A stretch of 7,646 bases of DNA from NCBI GenBank assembly GCA_900539115.1, contig UQAQ01000061.1, positions 1 through 7,646 on the forward strand, read 5' to 3'. Origin of the DNA: an uncultured Roseburia sp. (GTDB lineage Bacteria; Bacillota; Clostridia; Lachnospirales; Lachnospiraceae). Below the pieces are notes generated by a model that worked only from the letters and a program-made list of their open reading frames with translations, had not been told where the DNA came from and searched no databases. Shown piece by piece: positions 1 to 6,597 of this stretch (within the stretch, counting starts at the first letter, position 1; each line of letters opens with the position of its first letter). A program made the translations under genes and the position numbers.

Positions 1-82
1 TCAAAGGTATTGAGATAAATTTCAAAAATATATCGGAGAGATATATTGACAAATTTCAAATATTGAGATAGGAGGAAGGGAT
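1..82 (+). promoter_or_regulatory. Repeat-rich leader of the MNT-HEPN pair, possible operator region
   Basis: This AT-rich leader contains two direct repeats and one inverted repeat. TATTGAGATA occurs at 8-17 and 61-70, each preceded by TCAAA (with GG inserted in the first copy). AAATTTCAAA occurs at 17-26 and 51-60. Between them lies ATATATC (28-34) / GATATAT (40-46), an inverted repeat with a 5-base centre. The second TATTGAGATA abuts the ribosome binding site AGGAGGAAGGG (70-80) of the next gene. Nested repeats so close to a toxin-antitoxin-like operon suggest an autoregulatory site, but that is inference. No convincing -10 box was found, so the promoter may lie partly upstream of the window. 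Confidence 0.35.
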
Positions 83-424
83 ATGACGCAGGCAATGAAA
101 CATTTAATGGATCAGTATATTATTGAAGTTCAGAAAATATATGGAACACATTTAAAAAGAGTGATCTTATATGGGTCTTATGCCAGAGGAGATGCGCGGG
201 AAGATTCCGATGTCGATATTATGATACTGCTGGATATACCGGATATTGCGTTAAAGCAGTACAGCAAGCAGCTTTCCTATATGACTTATGATTTTAATAT
301 GGACAATGATTTGGACATTAAAACAATTGCAAAGAATGAAGAACATTTTAATAAGTGGGTTGTGAATTATCCCTTTTATGCAAATGTAAGCAGGGAAGGG
401 GTAGTGTTGTATGGAGAATCATGA
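83..424 (+). CDS. Minimal nucleotidyltransferase (MNT) domain protein, putative antitoxin
   Basis: This 113-residue protein belongs to the DNA polymerase beta-like minimal nucleotidyltransferases. The signature G31-S32-x10-D43-x-D45 is complete, within GSYARGDAREDSDVDIMIL. A later acidic residue on a beta strand, D78 in DLDIK, fits the third metal ligand. There is no substrate-binding C-terminal domain, as usual for this group. The start is set by AGGAGGAAGGG just upstream. The end overlaps the next gene by 14 bases, so the two are almost certainly cotranslated. In characterised MntA-HepT pairs the MNT protein neutralises the HEPN toxin by AMPylating it. The same role is inferred here from pairing and motif only. 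The alternative is a defence-associated or other small-substrate nucleotidyltransferase. The domain call is firm; the function is moderately supported. Confidence 0.93.
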   Translation: MTQAMKHLMDQYIIEVQKIYGTHLKRVILYGSYARGDAREDSDVDIMILLDIPDIALKQYSKQLSYMTYDFNMDNDLDIKTIAKNEEHFNKWVVNYPFYANVSREGVVLYGES

Positions 425-830
425 GAATATTGGGACGGTGAAGGATTTGGTCTTGTATCGGGTTCAAACGGCAAAGGATGATTTGAACTCGGCAAGAATT
501 TTGTTGCGGGCAGGCGAATATAAAGGGGCTAATAATAGAGCATATTATGCAATATTTCATGCAATAAATGCAGTTCACGCGGTAAAAGGAGATGCTTTTA
601 AACGACATAAAGATGCAATAGCTAATTTTAACAAGAGTTATGTTAAGACGGAGATTTTTCCACGTGAAATTGGCAGAAAGATAAGCGAAGCTGAAGAAAT
701 AAGGCATGCAAGTGATTATGATGACTTTTATATCGCGAGCAGGGAAGAGACAGAGCGGCAGATTGATGTTGCGGATGAATTTATACAGTTAGTTGAAGAA
801 TATTGCAATGAGCAAAGCGTGGATATTTGA
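411..830 (+). CDS. HEPN domain protein, putative ribonuclease toxin partner of the MNT protein
   Basis: This 139-residue, all-alpha protein resembles the PF05168/UPF0332-type HEPN family. The family signature is seen as NRAYYAIFHAINAV (residues 42-55), followed by a conserved-looking RHASDY segment at 98-103. The HEPN catalytic pattern R-x4-6-H is present as R43-x6-H50, which makes RNase activity plausible. It differs from HepT of the well-studied type VII pairs, whose motif is RX4HXY with the tyrosine as AMPylation target. Here H50 is followed by Ala-Ile, and the nearest tyrosines are Y45 and Y46. GGGAAGGGG at 393-401 lies 9 bases before the ATG. The gene overlaps the MNT gene by 14 bases and is followed by a terminator, forming a two-gene unit. 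Toxicity is not shown by sequence; some HEPN proteins have other roles. Confidence 0.9.
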   Translation: MENHENIGTVKDLVLYRVQTAKDDLNSARILLRAGEYKGANNRAYYAIFHAINAVHAVKGDAFKRHKDAIANFNKSYVKTEIFPREIGRKISEAEEIRHASDYDDFYIASREETERQIDVADEFIQLVEEYCNEQSVDI

Positions 831-849
831 GTAAAATATCCGTTTATTC

Positions 850-887
850 AAGGGCGGTCATTTTTTATAAAATGTTCGCCCTTTTTT
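850..887 (+). terminator. Rho-independent terminator after the MNT-HEPN unit
   Basis: AAGGGCG (850-856) pairs with CGCCCTT (877-883), and CATTTT (859-864) pairs with AAAATG (869-874). A 2-by-2 internal mismatch separates the two helices, and the loop is TTAT. A run of six T (882-887) follows. It lies 20 bases after the HEPN stop and ahead of the rnf promoter, so it insulates the two units. Confidence 0.85.
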
Positions 888-901
888 CACATCTCAAAAT
901 C

Positions 902-930
902 TTGTTTTTTGTAAAAAAAAGTGGTATGAT
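902..930 (+). promoter_or_regulatory. Candidate sigma-A promoter of the rnf operon with extended -10
   Basis: TGGTATGAT at 922-930 is an extended -10 (TGn plus TATGAT, one mismatch to TATAAT). TTGTTT at 902-907 is a weak -35 with a 17-base spacer, and the spacer contains an A-tract. A weak -35 is typical where an extended -10 is present. The predicted transcript would start near 937 and carry a leader of about 70 bases. That leader contains a small hairpin (GTGCTT 966-971 / AAGCAC 982-987) before the ribosome binding site. No riboswitch architecture is seen. Confidence 0.65.
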
Positions 931-1006
931 GTAAGTTACTAGATAAAAAATCTCAATAAAACGCAGTGCTTCTAAATAAGAAAGCACGCCAAAGGAGGGA
1001 ATTACC

Positions 1007-2332
1007 TTGGGAAATTCAACCTTTAGAGGAGGAGCACATCCGTACGAGGGAAAAGAACTCAGCATGGATGAGCCGATTCGTGTGATGGAACCGAAAACCG
1101 AGATGGTTTTTCCGATGTCCCAGCATATCGGTGCTCCGGCAACTCCTACGGTAGCAGTAGGTGATACAGTCAAGATGGGACAGATCATCGGCGAAGCGAG
1201 TGGATTTATCTCTGCCAACATCGTTAGTTCTGTTTCGGGAACTGTGAAAAAGATCGAACCGCGTCTGACGGGGGCCGGTGCCAAGGCAACTTGTGTTGTG
1301 ATTGAAAACGATGGAGAAGATACTCCGGTAGAAGGATTAGGAGAAGACAGGGATTACACGACACTGTCCAAAGAGGAAATCCGTCAGATCATCAAGGATG
1401 CCGGTATTGTCGGAATGGGCGGAGCCGGTTTCCCGACAAATGTGAAAGTAACACCAAAGAATGAAGAGGAAATTGAGTATGTAATTATCAATGGAGCAGA
1501 ATGTGAACCGTATCTGACTTCGGATTACCGCTTAATGCTTGAGCGTCCGGAAGACCTCGTTATGGGCTTGAAAGTGCTGCTTCAGTTGTTTGACAATGCA
1601 GAAGGTATTATCGCGATCGAGGATAATAAGCCGGAAGCAATCGCCAAATTGCAGTATCTGACACAGGAAGAGCCGAAAATTACGGTGAAACCATTGAAAA
1701 CAAAATATCCGCAGGGAGCAGAGCGTCAGGTGATCTATGTGACGACAGGCCGCAAGATCTATTCGAAAATGCTGCCGGCAGATGCGGGATGCGTTGTGGA
1801 CAATGTGCAGACAGTATTGGCAGTATATGATGCAGTGTGCAAATGTACACCATCGATGACCCGTGTTATGACATTGACCGGAGATGCGATGGCACAGCCG
1901 CAGAATTATAAAGTTCGTTTTGGTATGAGTCATGCGGAACTTCTTGAAGAAGCAGGCGGACTTGTGGAAGAGGGCGCAGAGAAGATTATTTCCGGTGGCC
2001 CGATGATGGGTATGGCGATGTTTGATCTCAATGTACCGATCACCAAGACCAGTTCTTCCATCCTTGCGATGACGAAGGACGAAGTCGCAGCCAATGAACC
2101 GACAAATTGTATCCGTTGTGGACGCTGTGCAAGCGTTTGTCCAAGCCACCTCGTTCCACAGAAGATGGCAGAGGCAGCAGACCGCCAGGATTTGGATCTG
2201 TTCCAGAAATTAAATGGTATGGAATGCTACGAATGTGGTACTTGTACCTATGTTTGCCCGGCGAAGAGACGTTTGACACAATCCTTTAAGCAGGCACGCC
2301 GTGCCGTGATGGATCAGAGCCGCAAAAAATAA
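1007..2332 (+). CDS. rnfC: Rnf complex subunit C (NADH/FMN-binding, 2 x [4Fe-4S])
   Basis: RnfC is the peripheral cytoplasmic subunit where the Rnf complex exchanges electrons with NAD+/NADH. The 441 residues match the usual length. The N-terminus has the family hallmark FRGGAHPYEGKEL (6-18). A lipoyl/biotin-like barrel-sandwich region follows at about 40-85. The Gly-rich nucleotide and FMN-binding core includes GMGGAGFPTNVK (136-147) and NGAECEPYLTSDYRLM (162-177). Two C-x2-C-x2-C-x3-C-P ferredoxin motifs sit at C368/371/374/378 and C407/410/413/417. The start is a TTG with AAAGGAGG (991-998) placed 8 bases ahead. The residues just after that TTG (GNSTFRGG) are the expected beginning of the family, so the non-AUG start is credible. 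It is the first gene of rnfCDGEAB. Confidence 0.97.
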   Translation: MGNSTFRGGAHPYEGKELSMDEPIRVMEPKTEMVFPMSQHIGAPATPTVAVGDTVKMGQIIGEASGFISANIVSSVSGTVKKIEPRLTGAGAKATCVVIENDGEDTPVEGLGEDRDYTTLSKEEIRQIIKDAGIVGMGGAGFPTNVKVTPKNEEEIEYVIINGAECEPYLTSDYRLMLERPEDLVMGLKVLLQLFDNAEGIIAIEDNKPEAIAKLQYLTQEEPKITVKPLKTKYPQGAERQVIYVTTGRKIYSKMLPADAGCVVDNVQTVLAVYDAVCKCTPSMTRVMTLTGDAMAQPQNYKVRFGMSHAELLEEAGGLVEEGAEKIISGGPMMGMAMFDLNVPITKTSSSILAMTKDEVAANEPTNCIRCGRCASVCPSHLVPQKMAEAADRQDLDLFQKLNGMECYECGTCTYVCPAKRRLTQSFKQARRAVMDQSRKK

Positions 2333-2361
2333 TTTGCGCAGATAAATGGAGGTTATTTGAG

Positions 2362-3357
2362 ATGGAGAAATTATTAAATGTATCATCATCTCCTCATGTA
2401 CGAGACAAGTCATCTACCAAATCCATCATGAGAGATGTATGTATTGCACTGATTCCTGCGACATTGGTAGGAATTGGAAACTTTGGTGTACGTGCCCTGC
2501 TTGTCATTCTGACAACATGCGTTAGCACCGTGCTGGCAGAGTATGTATGGCAGAGATTAATGAAACAAAAAGTTACAACCTACGATTTTAGTGCACTTCT
2601 GACAGGACTTTTGCTGGCACTCAACCTGCCTGCGACATTGCCGCTTTGGATGTGCGTGATCGGCGGTGTATTTGCGATTATCATTGTAAAACAGTTGTTT
2701 GGTGGACTGGGTCAGAACTTCATGAACCCGGCGCTCGGCGCAAGATGCTTTTTGATGCTGTCATTCAGCAGCGCTATGACAAACAGTTTTGCGATTCCGA
2801 AAGGAAATAAGATCTGGGGCGGTTATCAGGCAACACTGGACGCGGTTTCCAGTGCGACACCATTGATGCAGGTAAAAGAGGCTACCTGTCAGGCAGACCT
2901 CGCAACGACGCTGAAAGATATGTTCCTTGGTACGACTTGGGGAACGATCGGTGAGACATCCGCACTTGCTCTTTTGATCGGTGGAATTTACCTGATCGCG
3001 AAAAAGATCATTGACTGGAAAATTCCAGTAATTTACATAGCGACATTTACTGTATTTACTTTAATCTACAGCTGCGCAACAGGCGCATACGTTCCGGTAT
3101 TTATGGAATGGTGCGGCGGCGGTTTGATGCTTGGTGCCTTTTTCATGGCGACGGATTATGTAACAAGCCCGATTACATCCAAGGGAAAAGTATTGTATGC
3201 GATTCTTCTTGGTCTTCTGACCGGATTGTTCCGTTTCTTCGGAGAATCCGCAGAGGGTGTTTCCTTTGCGATCATCATTGGAAACCTGTTCGTGCCATTG
3301 ATTGAACGAGTTACCATTCCAAAGGCATTTGGAAAGGAGGGCAAAGTCAATGAGTAG
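2362..3357 (+). CDS. rnfD: Rnf complex subunit D (integral membrane, covalent FMN)
   Basis: RnfD is the NqrB-like integral membrane subunit carrying a covalently bound FMN, on the path that couples electron flow to Na+ or H+ transport. The 331-residue protein has many hydrophobic segments, roughly 25-60, 75-112, 122-138, 196-214, 221-240, 250-268, 277-293 and 300-314. The flavinylation motif is SSATPL (163-168), with T166 as the expected FMN-phosphoester threonine. The conserved loop QNFMNPALGARCF (118-130) is also present. TGGAGG (2347-2352) lies 9 bases before the ATG. The gene begins 29 bases after rnfC and its end overlaps rnfG by 8 bases. FMN attachment would require an ApbE-type flavin transferase, which is not encoded in this window. 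Confidence 0.96.
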   Translation: MEKLLNVSSSPHVRDKSSTKSIMRDVCIALIPATLVGIGNFGVRALLVILTTCVSTVLAEYVWQRLMKQKVTTYDFSALLTGLLLALNLPATLPLWMCVIGGVFAIIIVKQLFGGLGQNFMNPALGARCFLMLSFSSAMTNSFAIPKGNKIWGGYQATLDAVSSATPLMQVKEATCQADLATTLKDMFLGTTWGTIGETSALALLIGGIYLIAKKIIDWKIPVIYIATFTVFTLIYSCATGAYVPVFMEWCGGGLMLGAFFMATDYVTSPITSKGKVLYAILLGLLTGLFRFFGESAEGVSFAIIIGNLFVPLIERVTIPKAFGKEGKVNE

Positions 3358-4048
3358 TGAGAAAAAAGAACGCTCTTTTGTGATCGATGCGATTATTCTT
3401 TGCGTCATCACGTTGGTTCTGGGAGGTATCCTGGCTGGCGTTTATACCATGACCAAAGGAACCATTGCCCAGAGACAGGCAGATACAGACAGTAAGGCCT
3501 GCGAGAAAGTTATTGCTTCCGTAGACGGTGCGACCGTTGCCGATGCCGGCGACGATGCCGTAGCACAGGCAAATGATTTCCTTACCAAACACATTTTGAA
3601 TTCCTCAAAAGAAGTAGAAGAGGAACAATCCGAATCGTATTCCAAATATGTCAATGTGACAACGGTGAAGAAACTTCAGGTAAATGGTTCGGATGCCGGA
3701 TATGTGTACATTGCAGATGCGAAAAAGGGTTACGGCGGAAGCATTTCCTTTGTACTTGGTGTGTACAACGGTACGGTGACCGGTATCGAGATTACGAGCC
3801 AGTCAGAGACTGCCGGACTTGGTGCAAACTGTGAAAGCGATAGTTTTAAAGATAAATTTGCATTGGACAAAGAGCTTCAATATCCTTCCAGTGACGAAAT
3901 TCCGATGTTCTACAAAGCCGGAACGACGCCAAAAGACGAGAAGGGACAGATTGAGGCAATGTCCGGAGCGACCGTTACTTCCCGTGCGATTGCCAATGCA
4001 GTTAAAGGTATCCTTTACTATGATAAAGAGTTAAGGGGGGCTGAATGA
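3350..4048 (+). CDS. rnfG: Rnf complex subunit G (extracytoplasmic flavoprotein, covalent FMN)
   Basis: RnfG is the NqrC-like subunit anchored by one N-terminal helix, with a soluble FMN domain outside the membrane. With the ATG chosen here it has 232 residues. A charged start (MSSEKKERS) leads into a membrane segment at about 10-33. The flavinylation motif SGATVTS (205-211) contains T208, the predicted FMN-bearing threonine. The FMN-binding-domain segment GYGGSISFVLGVYNGTVTGI (127-146) is also recognisable. AAAGGAGG (3333-3340) lies 9 bases before this ATG. An in-frame TTG at 3302 would add 16 residues inside rnfD without the hydrophobic-anchor layout, so it is rejected. A polar, acidic insert at about 60-100 makes it somewhat longer than many RnfG proteins. 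Confidence 0.96.
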   Translation: MSSEKKERSFVIDAIILCVITLVLGGILAGVYTMTKGTIAQRQADTDSKACEKVIASVDGATVADAGDDAVAQANDFLTKHILNSSKEVEEEQSESYSKYVNVTTVKKLQVNGSDAGYVYIADAKKGYGGSISFVLGVYNGTVTGIEITSQSETAGLGANCESDSFKDKFALDKELQYPSSDEIPMFYKAGTTPKDEKGQIEAMSGATVTSRAIANAVKGILYYDKELRGAE

Positions 4049-4755
4049 TGAATAAATATACAGAACGTCTTCATAACGGTATTATCAAAGAAAATCCGAC
4101 ATTTGTCATGATGCTTGGTATGTGTCCGACGCTGGCGGTTACGTCAAGTGCCATCAATGCGATCGGCATGGGGCTTTCTACAGCAGTAGTATTGACATTG
4201 TCCAATATGATGATTTCGGCACTGCGCAATATTATACCGGATCGTGTACGTATTCCGGGATTTATCGTCGTTGTTGCGTCTTTCGTAACGATTGTGCAGC
4301 TGCTTTTAAAGGCATATCTGCCGGCACTTGACAGCGCGCTGGGTGTATATATCCCGTTGATCGTTGTAAACTGTATTATTCTTGGTCGTGCCGAAGCGTA
4401 TGCTTCCAAGAATCCGGTTATCCTATCGGCACTGGATGGTATCGGTATGGGGCTTGGATTTACGGTCGGTCTTACCTTGATCGGTATTTTCCGTGAAATT
4501 CTCGGAAGCGGATCGATCTTTGGATTCCATCTGATTCCGGATCAGTTCCATATCGCTATGTTTGTCATGGCACCGGGTGCGTTTTTCGTACTTGCCGGAC
4601 TGACTGCGATCCAGAACAAATTGAAAATGCCTTGCGCAACCAATACACCGGAAGCAGAAGAAGCAGGATGTACCGGAAATTGTGCAGCATGTGCAAGTCA
4701 TATTGAAACCTGTGGCAACACACCGGAAGAGAGAAAGGGGGAGGATGACAAATGA
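4048..4755 (+). CDS. rnfE: Rnf complex subunit E (integral membrane) with cysteine-rich tail
   Basis: RnfE is a six-helix membrane subunit that pairs with its paralogue RnfA. In the related Nqr and Rnf complexes, cysteines from these two subunits hold an intramembrane Fe-S centre. Here those cysteines are C26 (MLGMCPTLAV) and C109 (VVNCIILGRAEA). The 235 residues include the typical NGIIKENPTFV start region. Two adjacent ATG codons exist, at 4045 and 4048. AAGGGGGG (4033-4040) lies 7 bases from the second and only 4 from the first, so the second is preferred; the first would add one Met. After the last helix (about residue 188) comes a hydrophilic tail with C196, C208, C212, C215 and C222, then a charged end. 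That tail is not part of the core family fold. Confidence 0.96.
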   Translation: MNKYTERLHNGIIKENPTFVMMLGMCPTLAVTSSAINAIGMGLSTAVVLTLSNMMISALRNIIPDRVRIPGFIVVVASFVTIVQLLLKAYLPALDSALGVYIPLIVVNCIILGRAEAYASKNPVILSALDGIGMGLGFTVGLTLIGIFREILGSGSIFGFHLIPDQFHIAMFVMAPGAFFVLAGLTAIQNKLKMPCATNTPEAEEAGCTGNCAACASHIETCGNTPEERKGEDDK

Positions 4756-5327
4756 CAATCTTTACAATTCTCTTTACGGCTGCTCTTGTAAACAACTTCG
4801 TACTGAGCCAGTTTATGGGTATCTGTCCATTCCTTGGTGTAAGTAAAAAAGTGGAAACAGCGGCAGGTATGGGGGGTGCGGTTGTATTCGTTATCACGAT
4901 CGCCTCTCTTTGTACCAGTATTTTATATAATTATTTGCTTGTTCCGGCTCAGCTGGAATATTTGAACACGATTGTATTTATCCTTGTGATCGCTGCCCTT
5001 GTGCAGTTTGTAGAGATGGTTCTCAAGAAAATGATGCCGGCTCTTTACAAATCACTTGGGGTTTATCTGCCATTGATCACGACGAACTGTGCTGTACTTG
5101 GTGTGGCACTCCTGAGTGTGCAGAATGAATACGGCGTGCTTGAGAGCGTTGTAAATGGTATCGGCGCTTCTCTTGGATTCTTGCTTGCAATTGTTCTGAT
5201 GGCAGGAATTCGTGAAAAATTGGAAAACAGTAACATTCCGGAAGCTTTCAAAGGTACACCGATCGTGCTGATCACAGCCGGTCTTATGGCGATTGCGTTT
5301 TGTGGCTTCGGCGGCGTGGGATTCTAA
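4752..5327 (+). CDS. rnfA: Rnf complex subunit A (integral membrane)
   Basis: RnfA is the six-helix membrane partner and paralogue of RnfE, with opposite membrane topology in the known structures of this family. The length of 191 residues is standard. Family motifs are NNFVLSQFMGICPFLGVSKK (14-33), with buried C25, and YLPLITTNCAVLGVALL (105-121), with C113. These two cysteines match the ligands proposed for the intramembrane Fe-S cluster shared with RnfE. GGGGAGG (4738-4744) ends 7 bases before the ATG. The gene overlaps the rnfE stop as ATGA, indicating translational coupling and equal amounts of the two core subunits. Confidence 0.97.
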   Translation: MTIFTILFTAALVNNFVLSQFMGICPFLGVSKKVETAAGMGGAVVFVITIASLCTSILYNYLLVPAQLEYLNTIVFILVIAALVQFVEMVLKKMMPALYKSLGVYLPLITTNCAVLGVALLSVQNEYGVLESVVNGIGASLGFLLAIVLMAGIREKLENSNIPEAFKGTPIVLITAGLMAIAFCGFGGVGF

Positions 5328-5345
5328 AGAAAGGGGCGAATTCAT

Positions 5346-6131
5346 ATGAATACGATACTTATTTCGATGGTGCTCCTTGGAGTTCTTGGAATCGCTATCG
5401 GTCTTTTGCTTGGTGTAGCAGGTAAGTTTTTTGCAGTTGAAGTGGATGAACGTGTAGAACAGGTCAGAGAGTGTCTGCCGGGCAATAATTGCGGTGGTTG
5501 TGGTTATGCCGGATGTGACGCACTGGCAGAAGCTATCGTAGCCGGAAAAGCAGAAGTAAATGGCTGTCCGGTCGGTGGAGCGGCTGTCGCAGAGAAAATC
5601 GGCGCAATCCTCGGTGTAGAAGCCGGAGAAGCCGTAAAAATGGTTGCCAAAGTGCGTTGTGCCGGAACCTGCGAGCAGGCAAGTGTCAAATACAATTATG
5701 TAGGAGCGCAGGACTGCCGTCAGGCAGTAATGGTTCCCGGACGTGGAGACAAAGCTTGTTCTTACGGATGTCTCGGACTTGGTTCCTGTGTGGCTGCCTG
5801 CCAGTTTGGTGCCTTGTCGATCAAAGACGGCATCGCATCGGTTGACCCGGAAAAATGTGTCGCTTGCGGCAAATGTGTAGAAACTTGTCCAAACGGCGTA
5901 ATCTCACTCCAGCCATATGACACCAAATATCAGGTTAACTGTAATTCCAAAGATAAAGGTAAAGATGTTATGAGTGTCTGCAAAGCCGGATGTATCGGCT
6001 GCGGTCTCTGCGTAAGACAGTGTGAATTTGGTGCTGTTACATTAGAAAACAACCTTGCGACAATCGATCCACTTAAATGCCAGGGCTGCGGAAAATGTGC
6101 AGAGAAATGTCCGAAGAAGGTTATCGCGTAG
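5346..6131 (+). CDS. rnfB: Rnf complex subunit B (multi Fe-S ferredoxin-interacting subunit)
   Basis: RnfB is thought to accept electrons from reduced ferredoxin at the cytoplasmic face. The 261 residues start with a single membrane anchor (3-25). A 4Fe-4S domain of the PF04060 type follows, with C49, C52, C57 and C74 in NNCGGCGYAGC and beyond. A middle segment has C105, C109 and C124. Four ferredoxin-like motifs come next: an irregular C138-x3-C142-x5-C148-x3-C152; C171/174/177/181; C212 followed by C216/219/222/226; and C245/248/251/255. This multi-cluster layout is typical of the clostridial form, which is longer than the proteobacterial RnfB. AAAGGGG (5330-5336) precedes the ATG by 9 bases. 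It is the last gene of the operon, starts 18 bases after rnfA, and a strong terminator lies about 110 bases downstream. Confidence 0.97.
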   Translation: MNTILISMVLLGVLGIAIGLLLGVAGKFFAVEVDERVEQVRECLPGNNCGGCGYAGCDALAEAIVAGKAEVNGCPVGGAAVAEKIGAILGVEAGEAVKMVAKVRCAGTCEQASVKYNYVGAQDCRQAVMVPGRGDKACSYGCLGLGSCVAACQFGALSIKDGIASVDPEKCVACGKCVETCPNGVISLQPYDTKYQVNCNSKDKGKDVMSVCKAGCIGCGLCVRQCEFGAVTLENNLATIDPLKCQGCGKCAEKCPKKVIA

Positions 6132-6243
6132 TATCTTTGGCGTCTTCCCCTTGCAGAACGAATTTCTACGGAGGAGAATGCAGGACTTTCTTTCGAAGAA
6201 GGAAAAAGATGTTTCGTGCAGAAAACTTGAAAAGATATAAAGG

Positions 6244-6280
6244 AAAAAGTTCCGATTGCGGTACGCAATCGGGACTTTTT
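6244..6280 (+). terminator. Strong, bidirectional-looking terminator of the rnf operon
   Basis: A 17-base-pair stem (6244-6260 with 6264-6280) with one G-U pair and a GTA loop starts with five A and ends with five T. Because the left arm begins with AAAAA, the opposite strand also ends in a U run, so it could stop transcription from either side. It lies 112 bases after the rnfB stop. The DNA between (6132-6243) shows no supported gene. Confidence 0.9.
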
Positions 6281-6411
6281 CTGCTTTATCCCTTTTCTTC
6301 AGACAGTTCTGCACTCCACATCACCTTCTTCTCAGGAAATCCTGTGCATTCTCTGCTCCGCAGAAATAGTTCCGCAGGGAAAGATGCCCAAGATCCGTAT
6401 GGCATAGGGGA
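6281..6411. other. Gene-free stretch after the rnf terminator, possible degraded coding DNA
   Basis: No + strand gene is visible here, and the whole span from the rnfB stop to 6684 is gene-free apart from the terminator and repeats listed separately. Small inverted motifs exist (TCTGC 6352-6356 / GCAGA 6360-6364; ATGCC 6384-6388 / GGCAT 6401-6405), but none has a terminator tract. On the minus strand an open frame runs leftward and stops at 6286, right beside the terminator. Its last residues (ECTGFPEKKVMWSAELSEEK) have ordinary protein-like composition. It lacks a usable start and ribosome binding site, so at most it is the remnant of a convergent gene. Confidence 0.4.
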
Positions 6412-6589
6412 GCACCCCGGAAGGCAGGGGGAGGAGATGTTTGCGTGGTGAGATGTGCATGCGAGGCTGGTTCTGGTACCCCGGAAGGCGGGGGAAGCAA
6501 GTCGCCCCGAGGTGAGTCGCCGCCCCGAAGTCAAGGAAGGCACCCCGGAAATAGGGGAAAGAGAAGAATGCAGAGGTGAGATGCCGAAA
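6412..6589. repeat. Three imperfect tandem repeats in 64-base register
   Basis: Units begin at 6412, 6476 and 6540, exactly 64 bases apart, and the third is shortened or decays after about 50 bases. Each unit opens with G(C/T)ACCCCGGAA, followed 3-4 bases later by GGGG, so that CCCC can pair with GGGG. Each then carries GGTGAG at the same offset of 35 bases (6447, 6511, 6575). Units 1 and 3 extend this to GGTGAGATG. The DNA between these blocks has diverged. The period is not a multiple of three, so it is not a protein repeat, and there are no CRISPR-like unique spacers between identical repeats. The block is GC-rich compared with the AT-rich DNA to its right. Function is unknown; a REP/BIME-like family or a structured RNA element are the options. 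Confidence 0.75.
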
Positions 6590-6597
6590 AAAAGAAA

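Noticed and set aside
46..74. TTGACA at 46-51 as the -35 box of the MNT-HEPN promoter
   Set aside because: At a 16-18 base spacing the downstream hexamer overlaps the ribosome binding site (TAGGAG, AGGAGG), and transcription would start only a few bases before the ATG. No -10 is present.
966..987. Hairpin GTGCTT/AAGCAC in the rnfC leader as a riboswitch or attenuator
   Set aside because: Only six base pairs with a ten-base loop, no T run and no conserved aptamer-like structure in a leader of about 70 bases.
1532..2149. Long minus-strand open frame (205 codons) within rnfC
   Set aside because: It lies wholly inside a well-supported gene, is rich in His, Cys and Arg as expected of a frame shadow, and has no ribosome binding site.
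3302..3349. Earlier in-frame TTG start for rnfG
   Set aside because: It has no ribosome binding site and lies deep in rnfD. The ATG at 3350 has AAAGGAGG at 9 bases and gives the normal short head before the membrane anchor.
6178..6240. 20-codon ORF after rnfB (MQDFLSKKEK...)
   Set aside because: GGAGG ends only 3 bases before the ATG, too close, and the peptide shows no recognisable feature. It is likely chance in the operon's 3' untranslated region.
6412..6589. CRISPR array
   Set aside because: The repeats are imperfect and adjoining, there are no 25-40 base unique spacers between identical repeats, and no cas gene is present.
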